Of a DNA stretch of 64,000 nucleotides, positions 34,336-42,439 are shown in pieces. Source of the DNA: Bacillus pseudomycoides. GTDB lineage: Bacteria; Bacillota; Bacilli; Bacillales; Bacillaceae_G. The DNA is taken from positions 806,001 through 870,000 of the forward strand of contig NZ_CP064266.1 in the NCBI RefSeq assembly GCF_022811845.1. The letters are read 5' to 3'. A program made the position numbers and the translations under genes. The notes beneath the pieces were generated by a model. The model was not told the DNA's origin, did no database searches, and saw only the letters and a program-made list of their open reading frames with translations. The first letter of the stretch is position 1. Each line of letters begins with the position of its first letter.

Positions 34336-36220
34336 CTTGTTTTTTACTCCCCTTTCTCGTTTTCACTGGCCGTAAAATAGTTACACCAAATGGTGGAATT
34401 GTTATTTCTACATGAGCTGCTTGATTATGATACGGCTCCCCTATTGCTTTTAGCCGTTTTTTATTCACCTGTCCTGAGCCTCCATATATTACATCATCAC
34501 TATTTAAAATCTCGTTATAATATTGGAATTCTGGTACGCCCACTTTATAATTTTCGTACACAATGTTAGTAAAATTACATACAACGACAAGGATATCTTC
34601 CTCCTTATCTCCTTTACGAATAAACGAAAAGATACTTTGATCTCTATTATCAGCATCAATCCACTGAAACCCTTCCTGTGAATGATCCAGCTGCCAAAGT
34701 GGCTTAGATCGCTTATACAATGCTATGAGCACTTTAAAATAATCATGCATATAACGATGCATTTCAAAATCATGCAAATTCCAATCTAGATCCTCAAGAT
34801 CTTTCCATTCATCAAACTGGCCAAATTCTCCGCCCATAAAGAGCAATTTCTTCCCTGGATGCGTAAAGAAATATCCGTATAATAAACGGAGTTGTGCAAA
34901 CTTTTCCCAGTAATCTCCCGGCATTTTATTTAACAATGATTTTTTCCCGTGAACGACTTCATCGTGAGAAAGCGGCAATATAAAGTTTTCAGAGTAAGCA
35001 TATAGCAAAGAAAACGTCATTTTCTCATGAATATACTTCCGATACTCCGGCGCACACTCCATATATTTCAACACATCATTCATCCAGCCCATGTTCCATT
35101 TATAATTAAAGCCAAGTCCTCCTTCATCCGTTGGTGCGGTCACAAGTGGCCAAGCTGTCGAATCTTCTGCAGTCATCAGAAATTCTTCGTCCTCTGCAAA
35201 TACAGCCTCGTTTAACTCACGTAAAAAGGATACCGCATATTCATTACTTTGCTGCCTTCCTTCCTTTTCCCAATACAACATATTCGCAACTGCATCAACG
35301 CGAAAGCCGTCAATATGGTAATGTTTCATCCAAAACAATGCATTTGAAATTAAAAAATTCCGCACTTCCTGTTTTCCTAAATCAAAATTTACTGTTCCCC
35401 AAACACGATTTTCCTGCACATCCAAATCTTTATATTCATAGGTCGGTGCACCATCAAACAAATACAACCCATGAGCATCCTTACAAAAATGCCCTGGTAC
35501 CCAATCTAAAATGACACCGATTCCATATTTATGACATTCATCGACAAAATACATGAAATCATGCGGTGTACCAAACCGGCTTGTTACCGCATAATATCCA
35601 GTTCCCTGATACCCCCAAGATCGATCATATGGATGTTCAACGAGTGGCATAATCTCAATATGAGTAAATTGATGTTCCGCCACATAAGGAATGAGTTCCT
35701 CTGCCATTTCTCGATACGAGTACAAAGAGCCATCTTCTTTCTTTTTCCATGATCCAAAGTGCACTTCATAAACTGCCATTGCTTCCTTATAAATTGATTT
35801 TCTTTTTTTCTTACGGAACCAATTTTTATCGTTCCATTCGTATCCCCTTATATCGAAAATAACAGATGCCGTATTTGGTCTTACTTCTGCATAATTTGCA
35901 TAAGGATCTGCTTTTAAAATTGTTTCTCCACCTTTAGTTTCAATCGCATACTTATATATTTCGTTTTCCTCCAAATGTGGTATAAACAATGACCAAATAC
36001 CTTTTTCTGTCATTTGTATCATCCGATGTTTTTCAACATCCCAATCATTAAAATCCCCAACTACACTCAGCGCTTTTGCATGAGGAGCCCATACTGTAAA
36101 TCGTACGCCTTGTATTTCATCCTCTACTGCAAGATGTGCGCCAAATATGTTATAACTCTCGTAACATTGCTTTGTATGAAATTCATACACACTCTCTTCT
36201 ATACAATTTGTTACACTCAA
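34283..36220 (-). CDS. glgB: 1,4-alpha-glucan branching enzyme
   Basis: 645 residues from the TTG at 36220, which has AGTGAGGTGA at the right distance; a GTG at 36229 lies within that site. It has an N-terminal CBM48 module (GVRFTVWAPHAKALSVVGDFNDW) and a GH13 catalytic domain with nucleophile D in GFRVDAVANMLY, acid E in MTAEDSTAWP and PLSHDEVVHGKKS. It introduces alpha-1,6 branches. The C-terminal Lys/Arg-rich tail (TRKGSKKQDGS) runs into the glgC start. It is the first gene of the operon. Confidence 0.96.
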   Translation of the reverse strand: MSVTNCIEESVYEFHTKQCYESYNIFGAHLAVEDEIQGVRFTVWAPHAKALSVVGDFNDWDVEKHRMIQMTEKGIWSLFIPHLEENEIYKYAIETKGGETILKADPYANYAEVRPNTASVIFDIRGYEWNDKNWFRKKKRKSIYKEAMAVYEVHFGSWKKKEDGSLYSYREMAEELIPYVAEHQFTHIEIMPLVEHPYDRSWGYQGTGYYAVTSRFGTPHDFMYFVDECHKYGIGVILDWVPGHFCKDAHGLYLFDGAPTYEYKDLDVQENRVWGTVNFDLGKQEVRNFLISNALFWMKHYHIDGFRVDAVANMLYWEKEGRQQSNEYAVSFLRELNEAVFAEDEEFLMTAEDSTAWPLVTAPTDEGGLGFNYKWNMGWMNDVLKYMECAPEYRKYIHEKMTFSLLYAYSENFILPLSHDEVVHGKKSLLNKMPGDYWEKFAQLRLLYGYFFTHPGKKLLFMGGEFGQFDEWKDLEDLDWNLHDFEMHRYMHDYFKVLIALYKRSKPLWQLDHSQEGFQWIDADNRDQSIFSFIRKGDKEEDILVVVCNFTNIVYENYKVGVPEFQYYNEILNSDDVIYGGSGQVNKKRLKAIGEPYHNQAAHVEITIPPFGVTILRPVKTRKGSKKQDGSKADVRSNVTSRRKG

Positions 36221-36385
36221 TATGTTCACCTCACTAAGATGACAGAATTTTTATTACTTTGTAAACATTCTCTAGAAAACTGAAATATCCTTGTGTATTT
36301 TTAAATAAATATACGCTTTTTCGTGGGAATTGCAGGAAATATTTTAATTTATAGTAAAATATATCGAATTTTGACGAATATTCAT

Positions 36386-36399
36386 TGAAAGCGTTTTAT
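36386..36399 (-). promoter_or_regulatory. Candidate CcpA (cre) site upstream of glgB
   Basis: Minus-strand ATAAAACGCTTTCA fits the core and right half of the cre consensus (AAnCGnWnnCA) but lacks the TG of the left half. It lies about 165 bp upstream of glgB. Carbon catabolite control of glycogen genes is known in bacilli, but this site is only a partial match. Confidence 0.35.
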
Positions 36400-36432
36400 T
36401 TTATATAATCATTTCACTTGTAATAATATAAT

Positions 36433-36463
36433 AAAAAAGCACTCTATATGAAAATAGAGTGCT
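36433..36463 (-). terminator. Terminator downstream of ldh
   Basis: Minus-strand stem AGCACTCTAT / ATAGAGTGCT with a 6-nt loop followed by a run of T. It is the first strong terminator after ldh, about 300 bp downstream of its stop, so the ldh mRNA would carry the dyads and bcr1 copy in between. Confidence 0.8.
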
Positions 36464-36478
36464 TCTCCTATAAACGAC

Positions 36479-36535
36479 CCTTTTCCAGTAAAAGGGGGTG
36501 TATATTTGGGGGATATACAAGTAAACTGGAAAAGG
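36479..36535. other. Nested dyad downstream of ldh
   Basis: Outer perfect arms CCTTTTCCAGT (36479-36489) and ACTGGAAAAGG (36525-36535) enclose a second perfect pair TGTATAT / ATATACA (36499-36505, 36513-36519). RNA from either strand could form a two-tiered stem. A third dyad, ATTCAGAAGC / GCTTCTGAAT, lies at 36559-36593. Confidence 0.6.
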
Positions 36536-36600
36536 AATTTATATAAAGTTATATATAAATTCAGAAGCTGGAAGCAGTTTCCCGCTTCTGAATTATTTCT

Positions 36601-36751
36601 CTTGTATTAACGGGCAGTAATACTTTCATCTTAAAATTCAGTGACAACGATGAAGTTAGTTAGGAGATAAACTGCCCGTAAAAGCCGGATTAGTGAGAGC
36701 TTTTAATCAGTGGTGGGAGAAAGCCCCCCACTGATTAAAGTTTCACTTTAT
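36601..36751 (+). repeat. bcr1 element, copy B
   Basis: It contains CGGGCAGTAATACT, AACTGCCCGTAAAAGCC and ends GATTAAAGTTTCAC-TTTAT (TTTAT 36747-36751). The left target site is degraded (ATTTCT instead of TTTAT). It lies 8 bp beyond the ldh stop codon, in the 3' untranslated region. Confidence 0.8.
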
Positions 36752-36759
36752 CAATTATC

Positions 36760-37704
36760 TTATAGTACTGGAGCCATTGTTTCTTTTAATACTTTCACAG
36801 AGTGAGCAAATTTCGCTTTTTCCTCTCCATTTAGCTCAAGTTCAACGATTTCACGTACACCTTCACGGTTAATAACAGCTGGAACACCTACATAAGCGTC
36901 TTTCTCGCCGTATTGACCTTCAAGGTATGCAGATACAGTTAGTACACTGTTCTCGTTGTTTAAGATTGCTTTAGTTACGCGAAGTAGTGACATACCAATA
37001 CCGTAGTAAGTTGCACCTTTACGCTCGATAATGTGGTAAGCAGCATCGCGTACATTTTCAAAGATTTTATCTAAGTCATCTTGATTATACTGTTCGTTAT
37101 TCGCTAAAATTGTTTCTAGCTTTTGTACACCTACAGTAGCGTGGCTCCATACTGGAAGTTCAGTATCACCGTGCTCACCAATGATATATGCATGCACGTT
37201 ACGTGGATCTACATCTAAGTAGTCACCTAGCATATAACGGAAACGAGCAGAATCAAGAGTTGTACCAGAACCGATTACGCGTTCTCTTGGTAATCCAGAT
37301 TCTTTCCAAGTTACATAAGTTAAGATGTCAACTGGGTTAGTTGCGATTAAGAAAATACCATCAAATCCGCTATCCATAATACCGCGAACGATTTGTTTAA
37401 AGATTTTTGTATTTTTCTCAACTAAGTCTAAACGAGTTTCACCTGGCTTTTGTGGTAATCCAGCAGTGATAACAACTAGATCTGCATCTTTACAATCTGC
37501 ATAACTACCGCTCCAAACTTTTGTTGGTGCTGGAGAGAATGGTACCGCATGGCTTAAGTCCATTGCTTCCCCTTCTGCTTTTGCTTCATTAACGTCAACA
37601 AGTACGAATTCCTCAGCTACACCTTGGTTAATCATTGAGTAAGCATAACTACAACCTACAGCTCCTGTTCCTACTAATACTACGCGATTGATACCTTTTT
37701 TCAT
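36760..37704 (-). CDS. ldh: L-lactate dehydrogenase
   Basis: A 314-residue NAD-dependent dehydrogenase that reduces pyruvate to L-lactate in fermentation. The NAD-binding GTGAVGCSYA is at residues about 12-21, the substrate arginine lies in the mobile loop GLPQKPGETRLDL, and the active-site histidine in IIGEHGDTELPVWS. GAGGGGA precedes the ATG. Two Rex-type boxes cover its promoter, which suits induction when NADH is high. Bacillus cereus-group genomes carry several ldh paralogues, so a number is not given. Confidence 0.95.
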   Translation of the reverse strand: MKKGINRVVLVGTGAVGCSYAYSMINQGVAEEFVLVDVNEAKAEGEAMDLSHAVPFSPAPTKVWSGSYADCKDADLVVITAGLPQKPGETRLDLVEKNTKIFKQIVRGIMDSGFDGIFLIATNPVDILTYVTWKESGLPRERVIGSGTTLDSARFRYMLGDYLDVDPRNVHAYIIGEHGDTELPVWSHATVGVQKLETILANNEQYNQDDLDKIFENVRDAAYHIIERKGATYYGIGMSLLRVTKAILNNENSVLTVSAYLEGQYGEKDAYVGVPAVINREGVREIVELELNGEEKAKFAHSVKVLKETMAPVL

Positions 37705-37805
37705 GGTAATTTCCCCTCTCTATTGTTCACATTTATTATTATTATTATTTTTTAAGTAATTAATTAAAGTACTAATTTAATGTTGTTTAACTTCCTTACA
37801 TTCAT

Positions 37806-37811
37806 ATTGTA
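37806..37811 (-). promoter_or_regulatory. Extended -10 of the ldh promoter
   Basis: Minus-strand TGCTACAAT is a good extended -10. No good -35 is seen at 17 bp. The first Rex box lies just upstream and would cover the -35 region. Confidence 0.5.
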
Positions 37812-37821
37812 GCATACGTTA

Positions 37822-37839
37822 TTGTGAATTCATTCACAA
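37822..37839. promoter_or_regulatory. Rex operator 1 of ldh
   Basis: Perfect match to the known Rex consensus TTGTGAA-N4-TTCACAA (TTGTGAA TTCA TTCACAA). It lies directly upstream of the -10 on the ldh side, where binding blocks transcription until NADH releases Rex. Confidence 0.8.
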
Positions 37840-37851
37840 ATTATGACCTAT

Positions 37852-37869
37852 TTGTGAACTTTTTCACAC
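37852..37869. promoter_or_regulatory. Rex operator 2 of ldh
   Basis: TTGTGAA-CTTT-TTCACAC differs from the Rex consensus by one base. Its centre lies 30 bp from operator 1. A weaker half-matching stretch lies near 37896-37913. Confidence 0.65.
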
Positions 37870-38015
37870 ATAGTAGAAAGCTATCATATCAAGTGTGGAA
37901 TCAATCACAATGGGAGCGTTTTCTTTAGATTGTGAAAACCTTATTCCACCATGATTTATTTGTTATTTGCTATAGCCTCACATCCATCAAGGTAAAATCT
38001 CTTTATGCCCAAAAC

Positions 38016-38057
38016 GAAAAAGCTATCCTTTCGGCAATATTTCCAGAAAGAATAGCT
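38016..38057 (-). terminator. Terminator of the AhpD-like gene
   Basis: Minus-strand stem AGCTATTCTTTC / GAAAGGATAGCT (one bulge) followed by TTTTTCGTTTT. Confidence 0.7.
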
Positions 38058-38128
38058 GATATTTAGGATTATTCTTTTTCTAAGCTCGTTGACGATGTAA
38101 CAGTGTCTCTACAAAATGTATTCCTTCC

Positions 38129-38572
38129 TCATGTGTTTTCCGGCATTAAACGGGTAGAAACTCCAATTCGATTCCATGCGTTAATAGCAACAATCTGCAT
38201 AATAATTTCAGCAACTTGCTTTTCTTCAAAGTATTTCCTTACTTCCTCATATACCTCATCAGGAACATGAGTTTCCGCTACTAGTGTAATTGATTCCGTC
38301 AAAGCAAGAACAGCACGCTCTGCCTCTGTAAAGAACGGCGTCTCACGCCAAGCATTAAGAGCATAAATACGCTGCTCTGTTTCCCCTAGTTTTCGTGCAT
38401 CTTTCGTATGGAGATCAATGCAATACGCACATCCGTTGATTTGAGAAGCCCGGATTTTAATTAGCTCTTTCAATGTCTCATCAATGCTTGTAGTCATCAA
38501 ATATTTTTCTAATCCTGCCATTGCCTTATAACCTTCTGGATTTATCTTTCCCATTAAAAACCTTGTTTCCAT
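38129..38572 (-). CDS. AhpD/carboxymuconolactone decarboxylase-like protein
   Basis: A 147-residue member of the AhpD-like fold with the redox motif C48-x2-C51-x3-H55 (INGCAYCIDLH). Proteins of this type are thiol-dependent peroxidases or related oxidoreductases. The gene lies just downstream of an ECF41-type sigma factor, the partnership for which that sigma group is known, and a candidate ECF41 promoter lies about 160 bp upstream. It is therefore probably the main target of the sigma factor. Confidence 0.87.
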   Translation of the reverse strand: METRFLMGKINPEGYKAMAGLEKYLMTTSIDETLKELIKIRASQINGCAYCIDLHTKDARKLGETEQRIYALNAWRETPFFTEAERAVLALTESITLVAETHVPDEVYEEVRKYFEEKQVAEIIMQIVAINAWNRIGVSTRLMPENT

Positions 38573-38729
38573 TGTATAGTCCCTCCATAAAATAAAATTA
38601 GTTTATACTTTGGCGTCAGGATATTTAATAATGTCTTTCATGAATCCTTTCATATCATGATTTTAGTTCATGACAGACCTTCTAATAGAAAACATATATA
38701 GCATCCCTTTTATATCCTGTCACTTATAA

Positions 38730-38756
38730 GACAAATTAGCTTTTCAATTTGTGACA
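38730..38756 (-). promoter_or_regulatory. Candidate ECF41 promoter of the AhpD-like gene
   Basis: Minus-strand TGTCACA-N16-TGTC. The known ECF41 motif is TGTCACA about 16 bp before CGTC, so one base differs. It lies directly after the sigma-factor terminator and reads toward the AhpD-like gene. Confidence 0.5.
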
Positions 38757-38803
38757 AAATAAAAAAGAAATCTTAAAAAAATAAAGATTTCTTTTTTATT
38801 TTA
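38757..38803 (-). terminator. Terminator of the ECF41 gene
   Basis: Minus-strand long stem with arms AAAATAAAAAAGAAATCTT and AAGATTTCTTTTTTATTTT-like sequence, ending in T-rich tracts. It separates the sigma gene from its presumed target. Confidence 0.65.
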
Positions 38804-38806
38804 ATA

Positions 38807-39679
38807 CTATAGAACTGAAACATGCTTTAATTTATCGGGATTGACTACAATGTAGATTCTTCTAATTAATTCTCGGCTTTCATCCCACTCAAAACATATG
38901 GCTTTCTCTGCACATCCCTTATTCCTTACTAAGATACCAATTTGACCATTTATGATAGTTGGAAGAAGTTTGACTTGAAAGAATCCCCTTGAAACAATTG
39001 CCTCCAGAAATGTCTGGATACGCTGTTTGCCCAAAATCGGAAATATGGCTGCACGCACTTTACCTCCTCCATCAGTGACAAGGGCTACATCCTCTCTCAA
39101 CAGATTAATAAACGCCTCAAAATTCCCTGTTTCTGAACCTTGAATAAAGGTATGTACCATTTTTTCTGTATGAATCGATTGCTGCGGATGTACTGACACT
39201 TCATGCTGTATCTTCCCTTTGCAACGGCTGTAAATCTTTCGGCAATTTGCTTCTGATTTATTTAAAAGCTCAGCTATTTCACGATAATCGTACCCAAGTG
39301 CTTTCCTTAAAACAAATATGGCTCTTTCAACAGGTGTTAAATTCTCTAACAGTACAAGGAATGCATAGGATACTCTTTCGCTTTGAATTATAGTTTCCAT
39401 AGGATTTAATTTCGCTGTATCTATTTCCGGCTCAGGAAGCCATTCTCCTGTATATATTTCTCTTTTTTTTCGAGCTGATTGTAGTATATTCAAACAATGG
39501 TTCGTCGTCATTTTAATTAAATACGCTTTCATATTTCTAACTGGCTCTTGGTTCACATGTTGACTTTTCATAAGTATATCCTGTGCAACATCCTCCGCAT
39601 CACTAACAGAGCCAAGCATTCGATATGCCACAGAGTAAACTAAAGGCCGATAGGTTCGATACAAAATTTCAAAATCCAT
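38807..39679 (-). CDS. ECF41-family sigma factor with SnoaL-like tail
   Basis: ATG at 39679 after GGAGTGA; 290 residues. Sigma-2 (residues about 5-70, MLGSVSDAEDVAQDI) and sigma-4 (GYDYREIAELLNKSEANCRKIYSR) are followed by a SnoaL-like C-terminal domain. All three ECF41 signatures are present: WLPEP (residues 80-84) in the linker, DGGGK in the C-domain and NPDKL near the end. In this group the tail replaces an anti-sigma factor and tunes activity. The signal is unknown; the partner gene suggests oxidative or electrophile stress. Confidence 0.93.
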   Translation of the reverse strand: MDFEILYRTYRPLVYSVAYRMLGSVSDAEDVAQDILMKSQHVNQEPVRNMKAYLIKMTTNHCLNILQSARKKREIYTGEWLPEPEIDTAKLNPMETIIQSERVSYAFLVLLENLTPVERAIFVLRKALGYDYREIAELLNKSEANCRKIYSRCKGKIQHEVSVHPQQSIHTEKMVHTFIQGSETGNFEAFINLLREDVALVTDGGGKVRAAIFPILGKQRIQTFLEAIVSRGFFQVKLLPTIINGQIGILVRNKGCAEKAICFEWDESRELIRRIYIVVNPDKLKHVSVL

Positions 39680-39852
39680 ATTATCACTCCATTCTATATC
39701 GTGTTTCATTATAAAAATATATGATTTGTTATAATGAAACAATTATCTTCCTGTTACGAAAGGCTTGTATAATTATCAATTTTTTCATATTCCATCACTC
39801 GCTCCTTTCTATTAGTTAAACGCCCGAATCATAAAAAAGTGTAAAAAAATTA

Positions 39853-40003
39853 ATAAAGTGAAACTTCCATCAGTGGGGGTTTTCTTCATCCCACATTTTG
39901 ATGATTAAATGAATCGGGCTTTTACGGGCAATTGTCCGCCTCCTATCCCCCTCGTTTTTCTCTGAATCTTGAGGTGATGGTCTTACTGCCCGTTAATGCC
40001 CCC
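39853..40003 (-). repeat. bcr1 element, copy C
   Basis: Starts ATAAAGTGAAACTT (minus orientation of the bcr1 end) and contains CGGGCTTTTACGGGCA and CTTACTGCCCGTTAATG. The second ATAAA is missing at the far end, so only one side of the target duplication is kept. It lies in the 430-bp gap between the ECF41 gene and the next plus-strand gene. Confidence 0.75.
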
Positions 40004-40109
40004 TCCTTACCACCTGGACTATGTCCTGCTTGAGGAAGGGGTCTTCTGTTTGAGTACTGTTAAACGGAAGTATCATGTATAATTTAGGAAAGTTGAAAGA
40101 GGTGATATT

Positions 40110-40412
40110 ATGGGGAATAACATGCGGGAGGGTAAAAAAATAGCGAAGCCCATTCTTTGGACTATTTCTTTACTTGTCGCTACACTATTAGTTTTTGTAA
40201 CCACAAGATTATATCCAAATACCGATTTACAGATTAGCATCGTTTTATTAGCTATAATGGACATTGGATTTATAGTTGCTTTAATTTTAGGTGTTAAAAC
40301 ACAAAATACAAGTATCATGATTTTCAATGTTATATCTAATGGCATATTTTTTATACTGCTATCCATTTTTATTTTTTTACCACTCATTGCTAATGGCATT
40401 TCAGAATCGTAA
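40110..40412 (+). CDS. Small membrane protein, unknown function
   Basis: A 100-residue protein with AGAGGTGA upstream of its ATG. It has a short basic head (MGNNMREGKKIAK) and three hydrophobic segments, about residues 14-33, 42-60 and 70-92. I recognise no family. It stands alone and is convergent with the rRNA operon, sharing its terminator. Confidence 0.7.
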   Translation: MGNNMREGKKIAKPILWTISLLVATLLVFVTTRLYPNTDLQISIVLLAIMDIGFIVALILGVKTQNTSIMIFNVISNGIFFILLSIFIFLPLIANGISES

Positions 40413-40429
40413 TAAAATCATTGATTAAT

Positions 40430-40464
40430 AAAAAAAGAGATAGCAGATTATGCTATCTCTTTAA
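40430..40464. terminator. Terminator of the rRNA-tRNA operon
   Basis: Stem AAAGAGATAGCA / TGCTATCTCTTT with a 5-nt loop. On the minus strand it ends in seven T directly after the last tRNA gene, and in the other direction it ends the plus-strand membrane gene. Confidence 0.88.
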
Positions 40465-40467
40465 GTA

Positions 40468-40539
40468 TGACCCGTACGGGATTCGAACCCGTGTTACCGC
40501 CGTGAAAGGGCGGTGTCTTAACCACTTGACCAACGGGCC
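40468..40539 (-). tRNA. tRNA-Glu (TTC)
   Basis: Cloverleaf with anticodon stem CCGCC/GGCGG and loop CTTTCAC. Last tRNA of the cluster; CCA is not encoded. Confidence 0.95.
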
Positions 40540-40548
40540 AATTTCTGG

Positions 40549-40636
40549 CAGAGAAGAAGGGATTCGAACCCTCGCACCGCGTTAGCGATCTACTCCCTTA
40601 GCAGGGGAGCCCCTTGAGCCACTTGGGTACTTCTCT
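40549..40636 (-). tRNA. tRNA-Ser (GCT)
   Basis: Long variable arm; anticodon GCT in loop CTGCTAA; acceptor AGAGAAG/CTTCTCT; CCA encoded at 40546-40548. Confidence 0.95.
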
Positions 40637-40647
40637 ATATAATATGG

Positions 40648-40719
40648 CTCCGCAGGTAGGACTCGAACCTACGACCGATCGGTTAACAGCCGATAGCTCT
40701 ACCACTGAGCTACTGCGGA
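40648..40719 (-). tRNA. tRNA-Asn (GTT)
   Basis: Acceptor TCCGCAG/CTGCGGA, anticodon GTT; CCA encoded at 40645-40647. Confidence 0.95.
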
Positions 40720-40726
40720 ATAATGG

Positions 40727-40800
<74 letters not shown>

Positions 40801-40810
40801 CCAATGTAAA

Positions 40811-40881
40811 AGCGGGTGAAGAGAATCGAACTCTCGACCAGAGCTTGGAAGGCTCTTGTTTTACCACTAAACTACACCCGC
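40811..40881 (-). tRNA. tRNA-Gly (TCC)
   Basis: Acceptor GCGGGTG/CACCCGC, anticodon TCC in loop CTTCCAA; CCA not encoded. Confidence 0.95.
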
Positions 40882-40902
40882 ATGAAATTATAAAATAAAT
40901 GG

Positions 40903-40975
40903 TGAGCCATGAAGGACTCGAACCTTCGACCCTCTGATTAAAAGTCAGATGCTCTACCAACTGAGCTAATGGCTC
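40903..40975 (-). tRNA. tRNA-Lys (TTT)
   Basis: Acceptor GAGCCAT/ATGGCTC, anticodon TTT; CCA encoded at 40900-40902. Confidence 0.95.
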
Positions 40976-40988
40976 ATTTTGAAAGTGG

Positions 40989-41061
<73 letters not shown>

Positions 41062-41078
41062 TTGCTATTTCAAAATGG

Positions 41079-41151
<73 letters not shown>

Positions 41152-41166
41152 TTTATGTAAAAATGG

Positions 41167-41239
41167 CGGTCCCGACCGGGGTCGAACCGGCGATCTCCTG
41201 CGTGACAGGCAGGCATGTTAACCACTACACCACGGGACC
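41167..41239 (-). tRNA. tRNA-Asp (GTC)
   Basis: Acceptor GGTCCCG/CGGGACC, anticodon GTC; discriminator G; CCA encoded. Confidence 0.95.
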
Positions 41240-41245
41240 ATTTGG

Positions 41246-41319
<74 letters not shown>

Positions 41320-41348
41320 ACGATATCATATTCTTTTTTTAAAAATGG

Positions 41349-41438
41349 AGGAGGTAGAGGGATTCGAACCCCCGCGCGACTCTCGCCGCCTGTCGGTTTT
41401 CAAGACCGATCCCTTCAGCCAGACTTGGGTATACCTCC
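41349..41438 (-). tRNA. tRNA-Ser (TGA)
   Basis: Long variable arm; anticodon TGA in loop CTTGAAA; acceptor GGAGGTA/TACCTCC. The discriminator reads T rather than the G usual for serine tRNAs; CCA follows. Confidence 0.93.
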
Positions 41439-41458
41439 AGAGTATTTACTTTAAATGG

Positions 41459-41532
41459 TGGACCTTGTAGGACTCGAACCTACGACCGGACGGTTATGAG
41501 CCGTCTGCTCTAACCAGCTGAGCTAAAGGTCC
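41459..41532 (-). tRNA. tRNA-Ile2 (CAT, probably lysidine-modified)
   Basis: Anticodon CAT, acceptor GGACCTT/AAGGTCC. By resemblance to the known Ile2 tRNA and by its place next to tRNA-Ser as in B. subtilis, it should read AUA after modification by TilS. Elongator Met is the alternative reading. Confidence 0.75.
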
Positions 41533-41539
41533 TTTATGG

Positions 41540-41613
41540 TAGCGGCGGAGGGGATCGAACCCCCGACCTCACGGGTATGAACCGTACGCTCTAGCCAGCT
41601 GAGCTACACCGCC
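41540..41613 (-). tRNA. Elongator tRNA-Met (CAT)
   Basis: Anticodon CAT, acceptor GGCGGTG pairing with CGCCGCT through two G-T wobbles; CCA encoded. It lies next to tRNA-Ala as in the B. subtilis trnB order. Confidence 0.8.
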
Positions 41614-41629
41614 ATAATAAAGTTATAAG

Positions 41630-41702
41630 TGGAGCCTAGCGGGATCGAACCGCTGACCTCCTGCGTGCAAGGCAGGCGCTCTCCCAGCTGAGCTAAGGCC
41701 CC
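41630..41702 (-). tRNA. tRNA-Ala (TGC)
   Basis: Acceptor GGGGCCT/AGGCTCC with a G-T pair, anticodon TGC; CCA not encoded. Confidence 0.95.
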
Positions 41703-41717
41703 ATGATGTTAAAACTA

Positions 41718-41791
41718 TCGGGAAGACAGGATTTGAACCTGCGACCCCCTGGTCCCAAACCAGGTGCTCTACCAAGCTGAGCCACTTCCCG
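41718..41791 (-). tRNA. tRNA-Pro (TGG)
   Basis: Acceptor CGGGAAG/CTTCCCG, anticodon TGG in loop TTTGGGA; CCA not encoded. Confidence 0.95.
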
Positions 41792-41801
41792 TTAATAAAA
41801 G

Positions 41802-41875
41802 CGCGCCCGAGAGGACTCGAACCCCTAACCTTTTGATCCGTAGTCAAACGCTCTATCCAATTGAGCTACGGGCGC
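41802..41875 (-). tRNA. tRNA-Arg (ACG)
   Basis: Acceptor GCGCCCG/CGGGCGC, anticodon ACG (read as ICG); CCA not encoded. Confidence 0.95.
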
Positions 41876-41881
41876 ATATGG

Positions 41882-41967
41882 TGCCGAGGGCGGGGGTCGA
41901 ACCCGCACGGTGGTCACCCACCGCAGGATTTTAAGTCCTGTGCGTCTGCCTGTTCCGCCACCCCGGC
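41882..41967 (-). tRNA. tRNA-Leu (TAA)
   Basis: Long variable arm, acceptor GCCGGGG with CCCTCGGC, anticodon TAA; CCA encoded at 41879-41881. Confidence 0.94.
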
Positions 41968-41986
41968 ATGTCATATTGAAAATTGG

Positions 41987-42058
41987 AGCGGAAGACGGGA
42001 TTCGAACCCGCGACCCCAACCTTGGCAAGGTTGTATTCTACCACTGAACTACTTCCGC
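41987..42058 (-). tRNA. tRNA-Gly (GCC)
   Basis: Acceptor GCGGAAG/CTTCCGC, anticodon GCC in loop TTGCCAA; CCA encoded. Confidence 0.95.
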
Positions 42059-42088
42059 AAGACATGTTATGAGATATTTTATTAAAAG

Positions 42089-42169
42089 TGCGGGTGAAGG
42101 GAGTCGAACCCCCACGCCAAAGGCGCCAGATCCTAAGTCTGGTGCGTCTGCCAATTCCGCCACACCCGC
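42089..42169 (-). tRNA. tRNA-Leu (TAG)
   Basis: Long variable arm, acceptor GCGGGTG/CACCCGC, anticodon TAG in loop CTTAGGA; CCA not encoded. Confidence 0.94.
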
Positions 42170-42196
42170 ATATTATATTTGTTTTAAAAGAAATGG

Positions 42197-42270
42197 GGCG
42201 ACTGATGGGAATCGAACCCACGAATGCCGGAGCCACAATCCGGTGCGTTAACCACTTCGCCACAACCGCC
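42197..42270 (-). tRNA. tRNA-His (GTG)
   Basis: Anticodon GTG. The extra 5' G (position -1) opposite discriminator C73 is encoded, as expected for histidine tRNA; CCA encoded at 42194-42196. Confidence 0.95.
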
Positions 42271-42281
42271 ATAGTTGCTGG

Positions 42282-42354
<73 letters not shown>

Positions 42355-42362
42355 ATAAATGG

Positions 42363-42435
42363 TGGAGGATGACGGGATCGAACCGCCGACCCCCTGCTTG
42401 TAAGGCAGGTGCTCTCCCAGCTGAGCTAATCCTCC
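42363..42435 (-). tRNA. tRNA-Val (TAC)
   Basis: First tRNA after 5S rRNA; acceptor GGAGGAT/ATCCTCC, anticodon TAC; CCA encoded. Confidence 0.95.
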
Positions 42436-42439
42436 ATTT

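Noticed and set aside
35131..35514. 127-codon frame antisense to glgB
   Set aside because: It lies inside the GH13 domain of glgB and has no family pattern or ribosome-binding site.
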